Notes under the pieces: generated by a model
Told to the model about the DNA's origin: nothing
Database searches by the model: none
Seen by the model: the letters and a program-made list of their open reading frames with translations, nothing else
In this document: positions 1-7,976 of the stretch, one piece after another
How the letters are laid out: every line of letters starts with the position of its first letter
Numbering within the stretch: position 1 is the first letter of the stretch
NCBI RefSeq assembly: GCF_000241485.1
Contig: NZ_JH584241.1
Location: 1,304,908 to 1,344,124, forward strand
Reading direction: 5' to 3'
Origin: Sphingomonas sp. PAMC 26605
GTDB taxonomy: Bacteria; Pseudomonadota; Alphaproteobacteria; Sphingomonadales; Sphingomonadaceae
Length of the DNA stretch: 39,217 nt
Program-made: the position numbers and the translations under genes

Positions 1-20
1 CGCTCCTCCAAGGTCGTCAT
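1..20 (-). CDS. fliR: FliR, first codons only (partial)
   Basis: Only the start of this gene lies in the window. On the minus strand an ATG at 20-18 overlaps the fliQ stop codon in an ATGA junction, and the frame reads M-T-T-L-E-E to the edge. The identity as FliR, an export-gate membrane protein, rests on position: fliR directly follows fliP-fliQ in most flagellar operons. The visible residues are too few to confirm it. Confidence 0.55.
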
Positions 21-286
21 CGCACCAGATCCGGAATCCGCTCGAAGATCCCCAGCGTGAAATCGCACAGCAACCCCAGGATCAGGCTCCCGAACACCGC
101 CAGCGATACCGCGACGACGATCAGCTTGGGCACGAACGACAAGGTCTGCTCGTTGATCGAGGTCGCCGCCTGAATCATGCCGGTGATGAGCCCAGCTAAC
201 AAAGCCGGAATGAGGATCGGCGCCGAGGCGAGCGCGAGCACCCACATCGTCTGGTTGGCGACCGTGAGAAAATAGTCCGCGTCCAT
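17..286 (-). CDS. fliQ: Flagellar export gate protein FliQ
   Basis: FliQ is a small inner-membrane subunit of the flagellar type III export gate (FliPQR), through which rod, hook and filament proteins leave the cytoplasm. The 89-residue length is typical. Two hydrophobic hairpin segments are visible (about residues 13-40 and 53-78), separated by the conserved polar stretch QAATSINEQTLSFVPK, a hallmark of the FliQ/SpaQ family. It begins 4 nt after the fliP stop and its own stop overlaps the next start (fliR) as ATGA, so translation is probably coupled. Nothing about it is unusual. Confidence 0.95.
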   Translation of the reverse strand: MDADYFLTVANQTMWVLALASAPILIPALLAGLITGMIQAATSINEQTLSFVPKLIVVAVSLAVFGSLILGLLCDFTLGIFERIPDLVR

Positions 287-290
287 CGGC

Positions 291-1148
291 TCAGTTCACG
301 AACGAGTTGGCAAGCGAGCCCATCGTCAGCGCCCAGCCATCGACCAGCACGAACAGGAGCAGCTTGAACGGCATCGAGATGATCGTCGGCGAGAGCATCA
401 TCATGCCGAGCGACATCAGCACGGTCGCAACGACGAGATCGATCACGATGAACGGCAAGAACACCAGAAACCCGATCTGGAACGCGGTCTTGAGCTCGCT
501 CGTGACGAAGGCCGGCAGCAGCACCGAGAAGGGGATCTGCTCGGCATTCTGGTACGGCCCGCTCTTGGCGATGCCGGCGAACATGGTGATGTCCTTCTTG
601 CGCGTCTGCTTAGTCATGAAGGCGTGCAAGGGAACGCCCGCCGCCTTGATCATGTCGGTCGCGCCGATCTTGTTGGCGGCATAAGGTTGAATCGCGGCCG
701 TGTTGATCTGGTTGATCGTCGGCGCCATCACGAAGAACGACAGGAACAGCGCGAGCCCGATCAGCACCTGGTTGGGCGGGGTCTGCTGGAGCCCCATCGC
801 CTGGCGGACGATCGACAGCACGATGATGATCCGCGTGAAGCTCGTCATCATCAACAGGATGCCGGGCAGGATCGTCAGCAGCCCCATGACGATGAGCAGC
901 TGGAGCGACAAAGCGAGCGGCGCATTGCCGCCGCCGAGGTCCTTCAGCGCGCGGTCGGCGGCATCGCCCGCGCCCGGTGCAGGCGGCGTCGCGAGCGGCG
1001 CGGCTTGCGCGAAGGCGGGATGCGCGACGATCAGCGCGAAGAGGATGCCGAGCACGACGAGCGCGATCTTGCCCCACGGCGCGACGCGCGGCGCCGGCGT
1101 CCTGATCAGTGCGGGCCCCGAGCCCTTGCGAACGACCTTGACGCTCAT
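291..1148 (-). CDS. fliP: Flagellar export gate protein FliP
   Basis: FliP forms the core pore of the flagellar type III export gate with FliQ and FliR. The 285-residue product has an N-terminal cleavable-type signal (hydrophobic about residues 28-48, ending AHPAFAQA), which is normal for FliP. It then has an Ala/Pro/Gly-rich linker and the family core: MTSFTRIIIVLSIVRQAMG, the PNQVLIGLALFLSFFVMAP segment and, near the C-terminus, LLPAFVTSELKTAFQIGF, all diagnostic. The C-terminal hydrophobic hairpin and the LVDGWALTMGSL motif are present. Its ATG overlaps the fliO stop by 4 nt. The N-terminal 27 residues before the signal are basic, slightly longer than usual, so a later start is possible. 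Confidence 0.97.
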   Translation of the reverse strand: MSVKVVRKGSGPALIRTPAPRVAPWGKIALVVLGILFALIVAHPAFAQAAPLATPPAPGAGDAADRALKDLGGGNAPLALSLQLLIVMGLLTILPGILLMMTSFTRIIIVLSIVRQAMGLQQTPPNQVLIGLALFLSFFVMAPTINQINTAAIQPYAANKIGATDMIKAAGVPLHAFMTKQTRKKDITMFAGIAKSGPYQNAEQIPFSVLLPAFVTSELKTAFQIGFLVFLPFIVIDLVVATVLMSLGMMMLSPTIISMPFKLLLFVLVDGWALTMGSLANSFVN

Positions 1149-1402
1149 TTGCCGTCGCCGCGATCAAGCAGCGCCACGCCGGTGCGGCTGACCGAGACGA
1201 GCAGCTTGCGCCCCTCGAAATCGAGCACCGCGACGCGCACGCTCGGCGAGATCATCATCGTCTCGACGACCTTGAGCATCCGGTTGGACGGCTGGCCCGG
1301 CATGCGCGACTCGAGCTTGCGCCAGGCATAGAGGCACCCGATCATCAGCCCGCAGACGAGCGGCAGCAGCACGACGAGCTTGAGGATGTACGACCACATC
1401 AT
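1145..1402 (-). CDS. fliO: Flagellar biosynthesis protein FliO
   Basis: A small protein of 85 residues with one N-terminal membrane segment (about residues 5-26) and a short cytoplasmic domain rich in beta-strand pattern, including a VVETMMISPSVRVAVLDFEG stretch and the RKLLVSVSRTGVALL ending. FliO helps FliP assemble into the export gate; the family is very divergent, so the call relies on topology, size and position between fliN and fliP. Two Met codons in tandem begin the frame; either could be used. It overlaps fliP by 4 nt and starts 4 nt after fliN. Confidence 0.8.
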   Translation of the reverse strand: MMWSYILKLVVLLPLVCGLMIGCLYAWRKLESRMPGQPSNRMLKVVETMMISPSVRVAVLDFEGRKLLVSVSRTGVALLDRGDGK

Positions 1403-1406
1403 GGCG

Positions 1407-1697
1407 TCAGCCCCGCTTTTCGGGGCTGACCAGCTCGGTCATGCGCACACCGAAATGGTCGCCGACCATCACCACCTCGCCACGCCCGATCAGCGTGCCG
1501 TTGACGAGCACGTCGAGCAGTTCGTTGGCCTGGCGGTCGAGCTCGATCACGCTCGTCTCGCCGAGCGCGAGCAATTCGCGCAGCGTCAGCGAGGTCGAGC
1601 CGATCTCGACCGTCAATTTGACGTCGACGTCCTGCAACAACCGGAAATTGGCGGCGAGGCTCGCGTCCACCGGATACCCGCCCGTCATGTCGTTCAT
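1407..1697 (-). CDS. fliN: Flagellar motor switch protein FliN
   Basis: FliN forms the base of the C ring of the motor switch and helps dock the FliH-FliI export complex. At 96 residues it is nearly all SpoA (surface presentation of antigens) domain, with the conserved run DVDVKLTVEIGSTSLTLREL, then LGETSVIELDRQANELLDVL and VNGTLIGRGEVVMVGDHFGVR. This is the short FliN type without a long N-terminal extension. The start overlaps the fliM stop by 4 nt, supporting coupled synthesis of the two C-ring proteins. Confidence 0.97.
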   Translation of the reverse strand: MNDMTGGYPVDASLAANFRLLQDVDVKLTVEIGSTSLTLRELLALGETSVIELDRQANELLDVLVNGTLIGRGEVVMVGDHFGVRMTELVSPEKRG

Positions 1698-2662
1698 TGC
1701 AGTCCACCCCTGAGATCACGCGCTAAGTCATTCGAAATTGTCGTCAGCCGGATCGCGGCCTTGCCGTTCGACGTACCGACCGTCCCCGCCCCGAGCCGGT
1801 CGCCCCCGACCATCACCGGCACGTCCTGCCCGACCGCGATCGGGATCACGTCGCCGGCCTTGAGGTCCATCAGCAGCTGGAGCGAGACCATCGGCTCGGC
1901 GAGCACCGAGCGGACCTCGAAGCGCACGTCCATCACCGCGCGGGTAAGGCTCGTGCGCCACGCGGCGTCGGGCTCGGCGGTCTTGTGGACCTTGCCGGTG
2001 AGCGACGGGCCGTGCGGCTTGAGCGCCGCAACCGGATAGAGCAGGTCGAGGAACACCGGCTTGGTGGCGCCGACCGCGATGCCGAAACGCGTGATCACCA
2101 CGGCGTCTTCGACATCGAGATCGGGGATCAGCGACGGGTTCGCCTCGACGCGGCCGGGGGTGAAGTCGATCCGCGCGAGCGGCTCCCACGCCGCCTGCAT
2201 CGGCAGCGCGAGCATCGCACCGAGCCGCGTCATCATCGCTTCGGCGGCGGGGGTGAATTCGGTGCCGATCTCGGCCGAGACCGTGCCGGTGCCGCCGAAG
2301 AACAGATCGAGCAGTTCGAGCACGAAGCGCCCGTCGAGCACCGCGAGCGCCTGACCCGAGGGCAAGGCACCCGCCGACGCCATCGTCAGCGGCAGCCACG
2401 CGGTCAGCCCGTCGGGGCGTTCCGCGCGATAGTCGGCGAGGCGCTGGACGACGAGCGGCTCGGCCCAGGTGCGGCATTCGCGGCGCAGCAGCGGCTCGAA
2501 CACCGCGCGCACCCCGCGCGCGAGCCGCGCCGAGAGGTGCTGCACCGTGTGCAGGTCGCCGAACGGGTTGAGGTTGGCGGCCCCGAGCGTCGCATGCGCG
2601 GCCTCGTGGCGCGGACGTTCGCGCCGGTCGCTTGCTGCGTGCTGAAGGCCTTCGTTAACCAT
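1694..2662 (-). CDS. fliM: Flagellar motor switch protein FliM
   Basis: FliM is the middle component of the flagellar switch (C ring). The 322 residues carry the CheC-like central domain, with AWLPLTMASAGALPSGQALA and VLELLDLFFGGTG visible around residues 90-130, and the C-terminal SpoA domain that pairs with FliN (about residues 240-315; SLQLLMDLKAGDVIPIAVGQ). The usual N-terminal CheY-P-binding motif (LSQxEIDALL) is absent: the protein starts MVNEGLQHAASDRRER. The start cannot be moved upstream, because an in-frame TGA (also the fliL stop) lies two codons before it. Either switching input is different here or CheY binds elsewhere. Confidence 0.95.
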   Translation of the reverse strand: MVNEGLQHAASDRRERPRHEAAHATLGAANLNPFGDLHTVQHLSARLARGVRAVFEPLLRRECRTWAEPLVVQRLADYRAERPDGLTAWLPLTMASAGALPSGQALAVLDGRFVLELLDLFFGGTGTVSAEIGTEFTPAAEAMMTRLGAMLALPMQAAWEPLARIDFTPGRVEANPSLIPDLDVEDAVVITRFGIAVGATKPVFLDLLYPVAALKPHGPSLTGKVHKTAEPDAAWRTSLTRAVMDVRFEVRSVLAEPMVSLQLLMDLKAGDVIPIAVGQDVPVMVGGDRLGAGTVGTSNGKAAIRLTTISNDLARDLRGGLQ

Positions 2663-2665
2663 GCC

Positions 2666-3256
2666 TCACTGAACAACGAAATTGGTAAAGTAAACGTTAC
2701 CGACGCCTCCGAAACCTTCCTTCTCTTTGAGCGTGTCGTTGATCGCTTTGGCCAAGCGGAGCTGGAGCATCTGTTTGCCATTGCTGGAGAAAACCTGCTC
2801 TTCGGTGGTGTCGCCGAGCGCCATCAGGATCGCCGAGCGGACCGCGATTTCGTTGGTCTTGATGTTTTCGATGACGGTGTCGTCGTACGGCGTCGACACC
2901 GCGATGCCGACCTGGACGAAGTGGACGCTGTCCTGGAGGTTGGAGGTGAACTCCTTGTCCATCGCATAATAATTGGAAGCATATCGGTCGCCGCCGACCC
3001 CCGTCGGGGGCTTGTTGCCGACCGCCTTGGCCTCGCCGCCCTCGCCGGGTCCGGCGCGCTTCTGCTCGGCCTTGGGGACCAGCCGCGGCCCGCTCGGCTC
3101 GGCGCTGCCCTTGCCGCCGATCAGCCCGGCGTTCATCGCATAGAGCGCGCCGCCGACACCGCCGCCGACGAGCACCAGCGCGCCGACGACGAGCAGCAGC
3201 AACTTCATTATGCCGCCCTTCTTCTTCTTGGGCGTTTCTACGACAGCTTCACTCAT
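2666..3256 (-). CDS. fliL: Flagellar basal body-associated protein FliL
   Basis: FliL is a single-pass inner-membrane protein with a periplasmic domain that surrounds or supports the stator units. The 196 residues show a short basic cytoplasmic N-terminus (PKKKKGG), one membrane segment (about 17-41), a Gly/Pro-rich linker of some 50 residues, and the FliL domain from about residue 95. There the pattern FTSNLQDSVHFVQVGIAVST, then IRSAILMALGDTT-like helices, and the terminal FGGVGNVYFTNFVVQ are typical. It lies 19 nt after fliK and 3 nt before fliM. Confidence 0.93.
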   Translation of the reverse strand: MSEAVVETPKKKKGGIMKLLLLVVGALVLVGGGVGGALYAMNAGLIGGKGSAEPSGPRLVPKAEQKRAGPGEGGEAKAVGNKPPTGVGGDRYASNYYAMDKEFTSNLQDSVHFVQVGIAVSTPYDDTVIENIKTNEIAVRSAILMALGDTTEEQVFSSNGKQMLQLRLAKAINDTLKEKEGFGGVGNVYFTNFVVQ

Positions 3257-3275
3257 GGTCGGGCTCCTTCAAGGC

Positions 3276-6059
3276 TCAGGCGACGCGCGCGTCGGATGGG
3301 GTTTGGGCTTCTTCGATCGGCGCGCGCGGCGCCGGCGTGACGGGCGGGGCAGGGCGCGGCTGGGGCGCGGCGCCATGGCCGCCGCCGGGATCGGCCGACA
3401 CGCTGGTGTCGCCGATCCGCACGCCGCGCGCGGCGGCGAGCTCGGTCAGCCGCGGCTGCGCCTCGGCGAGCAGGGTGCGCGTCGCCTCCTGTTCGGCGGT
3501 GAAGTGGACATGGACGCGGTCGCCCTCCTGCCGCACCGCGACATCGACCCCGCCGAGCGAATCGGGGACGAGCCGGATCCGCGTGTCGCGGGCGTCGGCA
3601 TCGTCGCGCAGCGTCTCGATATGCGCGATCATGCGCTCGAGACCGCTGTCGCGGGTGAGATCGAGCGCATTGGCGTTGGCAGTCGCCGAAGCCGGCACGA
3701 TCGCAGCGTCGCTCGGCTGGCCCGGCGCGGCGAGGCCGAGCAGGATCGGACCGGCGGAGCCGTCCGAACCGCTGATGCGCTGCGTCCGGTCGCGCCAGGC
3801 GGTGGCGATCGCTGCCGCGAAGACGCGCCCGGCGGGTTGCGGCACCGTGCTCGCGACGATCGCGGCGTCGGCGCGGTCGAACGCAGCGCGGGCGAGCGGC
3901 GGGGGGCCCTCGGCGGGTGTGGGGGCAGGCGGTGTCGCATCCTGCCGCGCGCCCGTCGCACGCATCAGCGCCGCGTCGAGCGCCGCGGTGATCGATTGAT
4001 CGAGTGGTGGCGGAACGGGCTGCGCATCGGCACGCGTGGCGGTGCCTGATGTCAGTGGCGCGGTGGAATCGCTGTGCGCATCCAGCAAAGCGGCAGGAAG
4101 CTGGATCAGCGGGCTTGCGCGGTCGGCGGGACGCAGCGAGGCCCCTGCGAGCGCGCTCTCGTCCCCGTCGGTGCGTTGCGGGGCGTCCGGAGCAGCGGCG
4201 AGGCGGGGCGGTAGCGATCGGGCGGGGAGGGTTGGCGTGCCGGCGATCGCGGTCGCGGACGCTGCCGCCGCACCTTCGCTCGGCGGGCTACCGGCGGATG
4301 GCGCCGGCTGCGTGAGCGGCAAGGGAAAAGCGGGGGCTGGCATCGGCGGTGCCGTCCAGATCGGGGCCGCACCATCGGCCGAATCGCCGGCGGAAGCGGG
4401 CGGCGCGCCGTCGCCGTCGGCGTCGCGCGGGCCGTCATCGTGCGAGGTGATCGCGCTCGAACCGCTCGCGGCGTCGCGCGACGTTAGGAACGCCGCAAGT
4501 GTCTGCGTGGAAGCGGGCGGGCTCCCGGCGACTGCCGGCTCCGGCGGATGTGCGGCCGGGCGGCGCGTCGGCGCACCCGCGGCGCCGGTCCGATCGGCGC
4601 GGTCCGGCGTGGAGGATTCTGCGCGGGCGCGCGGCGGCACGGGGACGGCGGTGTCGGTTGGCGTATCGGAGATCGTCGCCGCCGACGGCGCTACGACGCG
4701 GCTGGCAGGCTGGATGTCAGCAGGGGGTACAGGCTTCGCGATCGAGGGTAGCTCGGCGAGCCGCGAGTCTTGCATCCGCGGTGCCGTCGGGATCGGCGCT
4801 GCGGTGTCGGCGGCGTCGCTCGGCACGTCTTTGCCGCGGGCGGCAATGTCGTGCCGGACATCGCCGGGCGCGGCGGCCGTGGCGGGATCGCCCGCTGTGT
4901 CGTCCGCCTCAGGGCGTGGCGCACGCGTTGGCCCCGACGCGGGAAGCGGCGCGGTCGCAGGCGCCTCGACCGAACTTGCCGTCGGACGGTCTGCCGCCGT
5001 CTCCGCGACCGTAGCGCTGTTCCGGGCGGTAAGCCCCGGCGGACCCGCGGGGATAGTCGGCAGGTCGGAGCTTGCGCTCGGCGGCGCAGCCGGCGCCCGA
5101 CCGGCTACGGGCGTCGCTGGCTCGGCGGTCGAGAGCGCGAGGGGGGACGGCATCCGCGGTGCCGCCGGGGTCGGTGCTGCGGTGTCTTCGGCATCCGGGC
5201 TGCTCGGCACGCCGGTCGCGTCGATGGCGCCGTCGGCCTGGCTGGCGGGCGTCGCCGGGTCGCGCGCGATGTCGCGCGCATCGACGACGGTCGCGGCCGT
5301 TTGCCCTGACGCTGGCAGCCCTGGGCTCGTTGCTGGCTTGGCCGGAAGTGCAGCTGGACCGGCTGTCGGCACCGACGAGACCGCCGCGCCGTCCCGATCG
5401 GCGAAGTCCGGGGCGGGCGCTCCTGCGGTGGAGCGGGGCGCCGCCGTCGTGTCATCGGTAGCCTGACCGTCCATGAGGGGCGCCGCGCTCCGCGGTTCGG
5501 TCCGGGCCGGCGCTGCGGTGTCGATTGCGTCGGCGTCGTTCGGCACGCCGACACCGTGCGGGGCGGGGTCGTGCGGGCCATCGCCGTACGTGGTGTGCGC
5601 GACTGGATCGCTTGCGGCGCTGCGCGTGCCGATGAACTCGGCGGGCGCGGGCTGGCTCGCGCGCGATGCCGTCTCGGCCACGCTTGCGCTCGGATCGTCC
5701 ACCGGCGCGACCGCGAGAACGATTGCGTTCGGCGTACCCGGAATTGGGACCGGGGACGCCGCCGACGCACTGGCGGGAGGCGGGGCGCCCGCTGCCGTAG
5801 CCGTCGCGATTTGCGCGGGGAGGCGGGATGGTGGCGCAAGGGGCACCGTCCAAATAGGCACGCCGCTGCCGGTCGCGTCGGTGTGGCCGGGCACGCGGCT
5901 GCCGACCGCTGTCGGATCACGCGCGGTATCGCGCGGATCGAGCAGCGCCGCGAACGTGCGCCCGAACGTCGATGCAGGCGCGATCGCGCCCGGCTGCACC
6001 GGACTGGCGGACGGGTTGATCGCGATGGGGGAGGACAGGGTGGACAGAGGATCGATCAT
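3276..6059 (-). CDS. fliK: Flagellar hook-length control protein FliK, expanded
   Basis: FliK is the secreted molecular ruler that sets hook length and switches export specificity by binding FlhB. Residues about 800-890 hold the FliK C-terminal (Flg_hook) domain, with LVPDSLGGVDVAVRQEGDRV followed by VHFTAEQEATRTLLAEAQPRL. The other 800 residues are low-complexity Ala/Pro/Thr/Ser sequence. At 927 residues it is roughly twice the usual 350-450 residues. By eye the N-terminal half contains about five degenerate repeats (starting near residues 36, 144, 258, 380 and 520), each with an R-D-x-A-R/S-D-P-type motif followed by DTAAP or API-W/P-TAP-type motifs. The start ATG has a GGAG 5 nt upstream. 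It lies 40 nt after fliJ. Confidence 0.88.
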   Translation of the reverse strand: MIDPLSTLSSPIAINPSASPVQPGAIAPASTFGRTFAALLDPRDTARDPTAVGSRVPGHTDATGSGVPIWTVPLAPPSRLPAQIATATAAGAPPPASASAASPVPIPGTPNAIVLAVAPVDDPSASVAETASRASQPAPAEFIGTRSAASDPVAHTTYGDGPHDPAPHGVGVPNDADAIDTAAPARTEPRSAAPLMDGQATDDTTAAPRSTAGAPAPDFADRDGAAVSSVPTAGPAALPAKPATSPGLPASGQTAATVVDARDIARDPATPASQADGAIDATGVPSSPDAEDTAAPTPAAPRMPSPLALSTAEPATPVAGRAPAAPPSASSDLPTIPAGPPGLTARNSATVAETAADRPTASSVEAPATAPLPASGPTRAPRPEADDTAGDPATAAAPGDVRHDIAARGKDVPSDAADTAAPIPTAPRMQDSRLAELPSIAKPVPPADIQPASRVVAPSAATISDTPTDTAVPVPPRARAESSTPDRADRTGAAGAPTRRPAAHPPEPAVAGSPPASTQTLAAFLTSRDAASGSSAITSHDDGPRDADGDGAPPASAGDSADGAAPIWTAPPMPAPAFPLPLTQPAPSAGSPPSEGAAAASATAIAGTPTLPARSLPPRLAAAPDAPQRTDGDESALAGASLRPADRASPLIQLPAALLDAHSDSTAPLTSGTATRADAQPVPPPLDQSITAALDAALMRATGARQDATPPAPTPAEGPPPLARAAFDRADAAIVASTVPQPAGRVFAAAIATAWRDRTQRISGSDGSAGPILLGLAAPGQPSDAAIVPASATANANALDLTRDSGLERMIAHIETLRDDADARDTRIRLVPDSLGGVDVAVRQEGDRVHVHFTAEQEATRTLLAEAQPRLTELAAARGVRIGDTSVSADPGGGHGAAPQPRPAPPVTPAPRAPIEEAQTPSDARVA

Positions 6060-6099
6060 CGGGGCTCCGGGCAGGCCGTAAACGGCCGGTGCACCGCAA

Positions 6100-6519
6100 T
6101 CAGCAAGGATCGTGCCGAATCTTGCGACCGGTCGGCGCGGACTCGAGCGCGCGGATCTCCTTGATCACCGCCCGGGCATCGGCGCGGGCGATGAGCTTCT
6201 CGACCGCGCTCTGGTCGCGGCGCGCCTCGCGCGTCGCCTCGACCGCGCGCTCGGCGGTTGCTTGCGCGGCGCGCAGGCGTCCCTCGGCGGCGTGCGCCGA
6301 TTGATGGAGGCGTTCGCGGAAATGCGCCGCGGCGACGAGCGAGAAGCCCGCCACGGGTTCGGGCGCTGGCGAGACACCGGCGACGAGCTGCGCGATGCGG
6401 CCCTTCAGCGCCACTTCGCTCGCGGTGCGGTCATGCGCGCGCGCTTCCTCGGCCTGGACGAGCCCGAGCTGGAGCGTGCGGACGCGCAGGATGCGTTCGA
6501 GCTTGGTCGGCTTGGCCAT
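6100..6519 (-). CDS. fliJ: Flagellar export chaperone FliJ
   Basis: FliJ is a small coiled-coil cytoplasmic protein that sits in the FliI hexamer centre and links the ATPase to FlhA. The 139 residues are nearly all helical, rich in Ala, Arg, Glu and Gln with heptad character. The start MAKPTKLERILRVRTLQL fits the family pattern of a Lys/Arg-Leu-rich first helix, and the final helix has RRDQSAVEKLIARADARA. Sequence identity across FliJ proteins is low, so size, coiled coil and position one base after the fliI stop side of the operon carry the call. It precedes fliK. Confidence 0.85.
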   Translation of the reverse strand: MAKPTKLERILRVRTLQLGLVQAEEARAHDRTASEVALKGRIAQLVAGVSPAPEPVAGFSLVAAAHFRERLHQSAHAAEGRLRAAQATAERAVEATREARRDQSAVEKLIARADARAVIKEIRALESAPTGRKIRHDPC

Positions 6520-6520
6520 G

Positions 6521-7849
6521 TCAGTCGCCGCCGAACACGCCGATCAGCTCGGCCGCCGCATCGGGCAGCGAAACCTGCTCGTCGGGGTCCTGCTTGATAT
6601 ATTCCATTACCGCCGGATGGCACGCGATGGCGGTGTCGATCGCGGGGTCGGCGCCGGCGCGGTACGCGCCCATCAGCACTAGATCGCGATTTTCCTCATA
6701 GGTGGCGAGGTGGCGGCGCAGCGTGCGCGCGGCCTTGAGGTGCGGCTTGTCGACGATGTCGGTCATCACGCGGCTGACCGAAGGGCCGATGTCGATCGCC
6801 GGATAGACGCCGCGTTCGGCGAGCTGGCGCGACAGCACGATATGCCCATCGAGGATCGAGCGCGCCGAATCGACCACGGGGTCGTTGCCGTCATCGCCAT
6901 CGGCAAGCACGGTGTAGATCGCGGTGATCGACCCGCCCGAATGGACGTCGGTGCCGGCACGTTCGATCAGATTGGGCAGCATCGCGATGGCGGACGGCGG
7001 ATAGCCGCGCGCGCTCGCGGGCTCGCCGAGCGCGAGGCCGATCTCGCGGCCGGCATGCGCGACGCGGGTGAGCGAATCCATGATCAGCAAAACCTTCTTG
7101 CCCTCGGCGCGGAACGCCTCTGCGATCGCATGGACGCGGAGAGCGCCGCGGATGCGCAGCACGGGCGAATGGTTGGCGGGCACCGCGACGACGACCGCGC
7201 GTTTGCGCGCATCGCCCGCGACCTTGGTCTCGAGGAAGTCGGCGACTTCGCGGCTGCGCTCGCCGATCAGGCCGATGACGATGACGTCGGCTTCGGCCGC
7301 GCGCACGATCATGCCGAGCAGCACCGACTTGCCGACGCCCGAGCCCGCCATGATGCCGATCCGCTGGCCCTGGCCGACGGTGAGCAAGCCGTTGATCGCG
7401 CGGACGCCGACGTCGAGCGGGTGCAGCACGCGGCCACGATCGAGCGGCGACTGCAGCTTGCCGGCGAGCGGCCAGCGTGCCGCCCCGCGGATCGGGCCGA
7501 GCCCGTCGATCGGCTTGCCCGCGCCATCGACGACGCGCCCGAGCAGGGCTGCGCCGACTTCGGCCTCGCCCGGCGCGCCGGTCGGGCGGACCGGGGCCTG
7601 GGGCAAGAGCGCGGCGGGGCCGCCGAGGTTCATGAGGAGCGTGCGGCCGTTGCGGAAGCCGATCACCTCGGCCTCGACGCCCGAGTGGCGATCGCCGACC
7701 TGGCAGACGGTGCCGACCGGGAGCGTGAGGCCGACCGCTTCCATGAGGAGCCCGTCGAACGAGGCGAGCCGGCCGGCGACCTTAGGTTTGGGCGCGAAAT
7801 CGGGGACGCCGAGCGATTCGAGGTATGAGTCGGTGAAGCGGTTCAGCAT
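6521..7849 (-). CDS. fliI: Flagellum-specific ATPase FliI
   Basis: FliI is the cytoplasmic ATPase of the flagellar type III export apparatus, related to F1 beta subunits. With the ATG at 7849 it has 442 residues, the normal size. Walker A AGSGVGKS is at about residues 168-175, Walker B LLIMDSLTR at about 254-262, and the ATPase alpha/beta signature PPSAIAMLPNLIERAG follows near 284-299. The C-terminal helical region ends with DEQVSLPDAAAELIGVFGGD. The open frame continues upstream to 8086, but that part runs through the inverted repeat and fliH in another frame, so the internal Met before LNRFTDSYL is preferred. fliJ starts one base beyond the stop. Confidence 0.96.
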   Translation of the reverse strand: MLNRFTDSYLESLGVPDFAPKPKVAGRLASFDGLLMEAVGLTLPVGTVCQVGDRHSGVEAEVIGFRNGRTLLMNLGGPAALLPQAPVRPTGAPGEAEVGAALLGRVVDGAGKPIDGLGPIRGAARWPLAGKLQSPLDRGRVLHPLDVGVRAINGLLTVGQGQRIGIMAGSGVGKSVLLGMIVRAAEADVIVIGLIGERSREVADFLETKVAGDARKRAVVVAVPANHSPVLRIRGALRVHAIAEAFRAEGKKVLLIMDSLTRVAHAGREIGLALGEPASARGYPPSAIAMLPNLIERAGTDVHSGGSITAIYTVLADGDDGNDPVVDSARSILDGHIVLSRQLAERGVYPAIDIGPSVSRVMTDIVDKPHLKAARTLRRHLATYEENRDLVLMGAYRAGADPAIDTAIACHPAVMEYIKQDPDEQVSLPDAAAELIGVFGGD

Positions 7850-7852
7850 TTT

Positions 7853-7958
7853 CCTCCCCTCCCTGGAAGGGAGGGGGCGGGGGTGGGTCGGCCTGAGGCG
7901 GGTGCTGCGTTCGACAACGGGCCGACCCACCCCCAGCCCCTCCCTTCCAGGGAGGGGA
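7853..7958. repeat. Long inverted repeat (REP-like hairpin) inside the fli operon
   Basis: Two arms of about 38-40 nt, 7853-7892 and 7919-7958, are near-perfect reverse complements. Each contains CCCTCCCTGGAAGGGAGG-type sequence, itself a small palindrome, next to GGGGGTGGGTCGG. A loop of about 27 nt separates them. The element fills most of the 127-nt gap between fliH and fliI in an operon whose other gaps are nearly all below 20 nt. Very similar palindromic GC-rich units are dispersed between genes in many sphingomonad and related genomes (recalled, not searched). Transcribed, it would form a very stable RNA hairpin. Confidence 0.85.
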
Positions 7959-7976
7959 GTACTGTAGCGATCGTCA

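Noticed and set aside
4036..5466. Long plus-strand frame opposite fliK (about 476 codons)
   Set aside because: Product is only Ala/Gly/Ser/Arg low-complexity, the expected complement of the Ala/Pro-rich fliK sequence.
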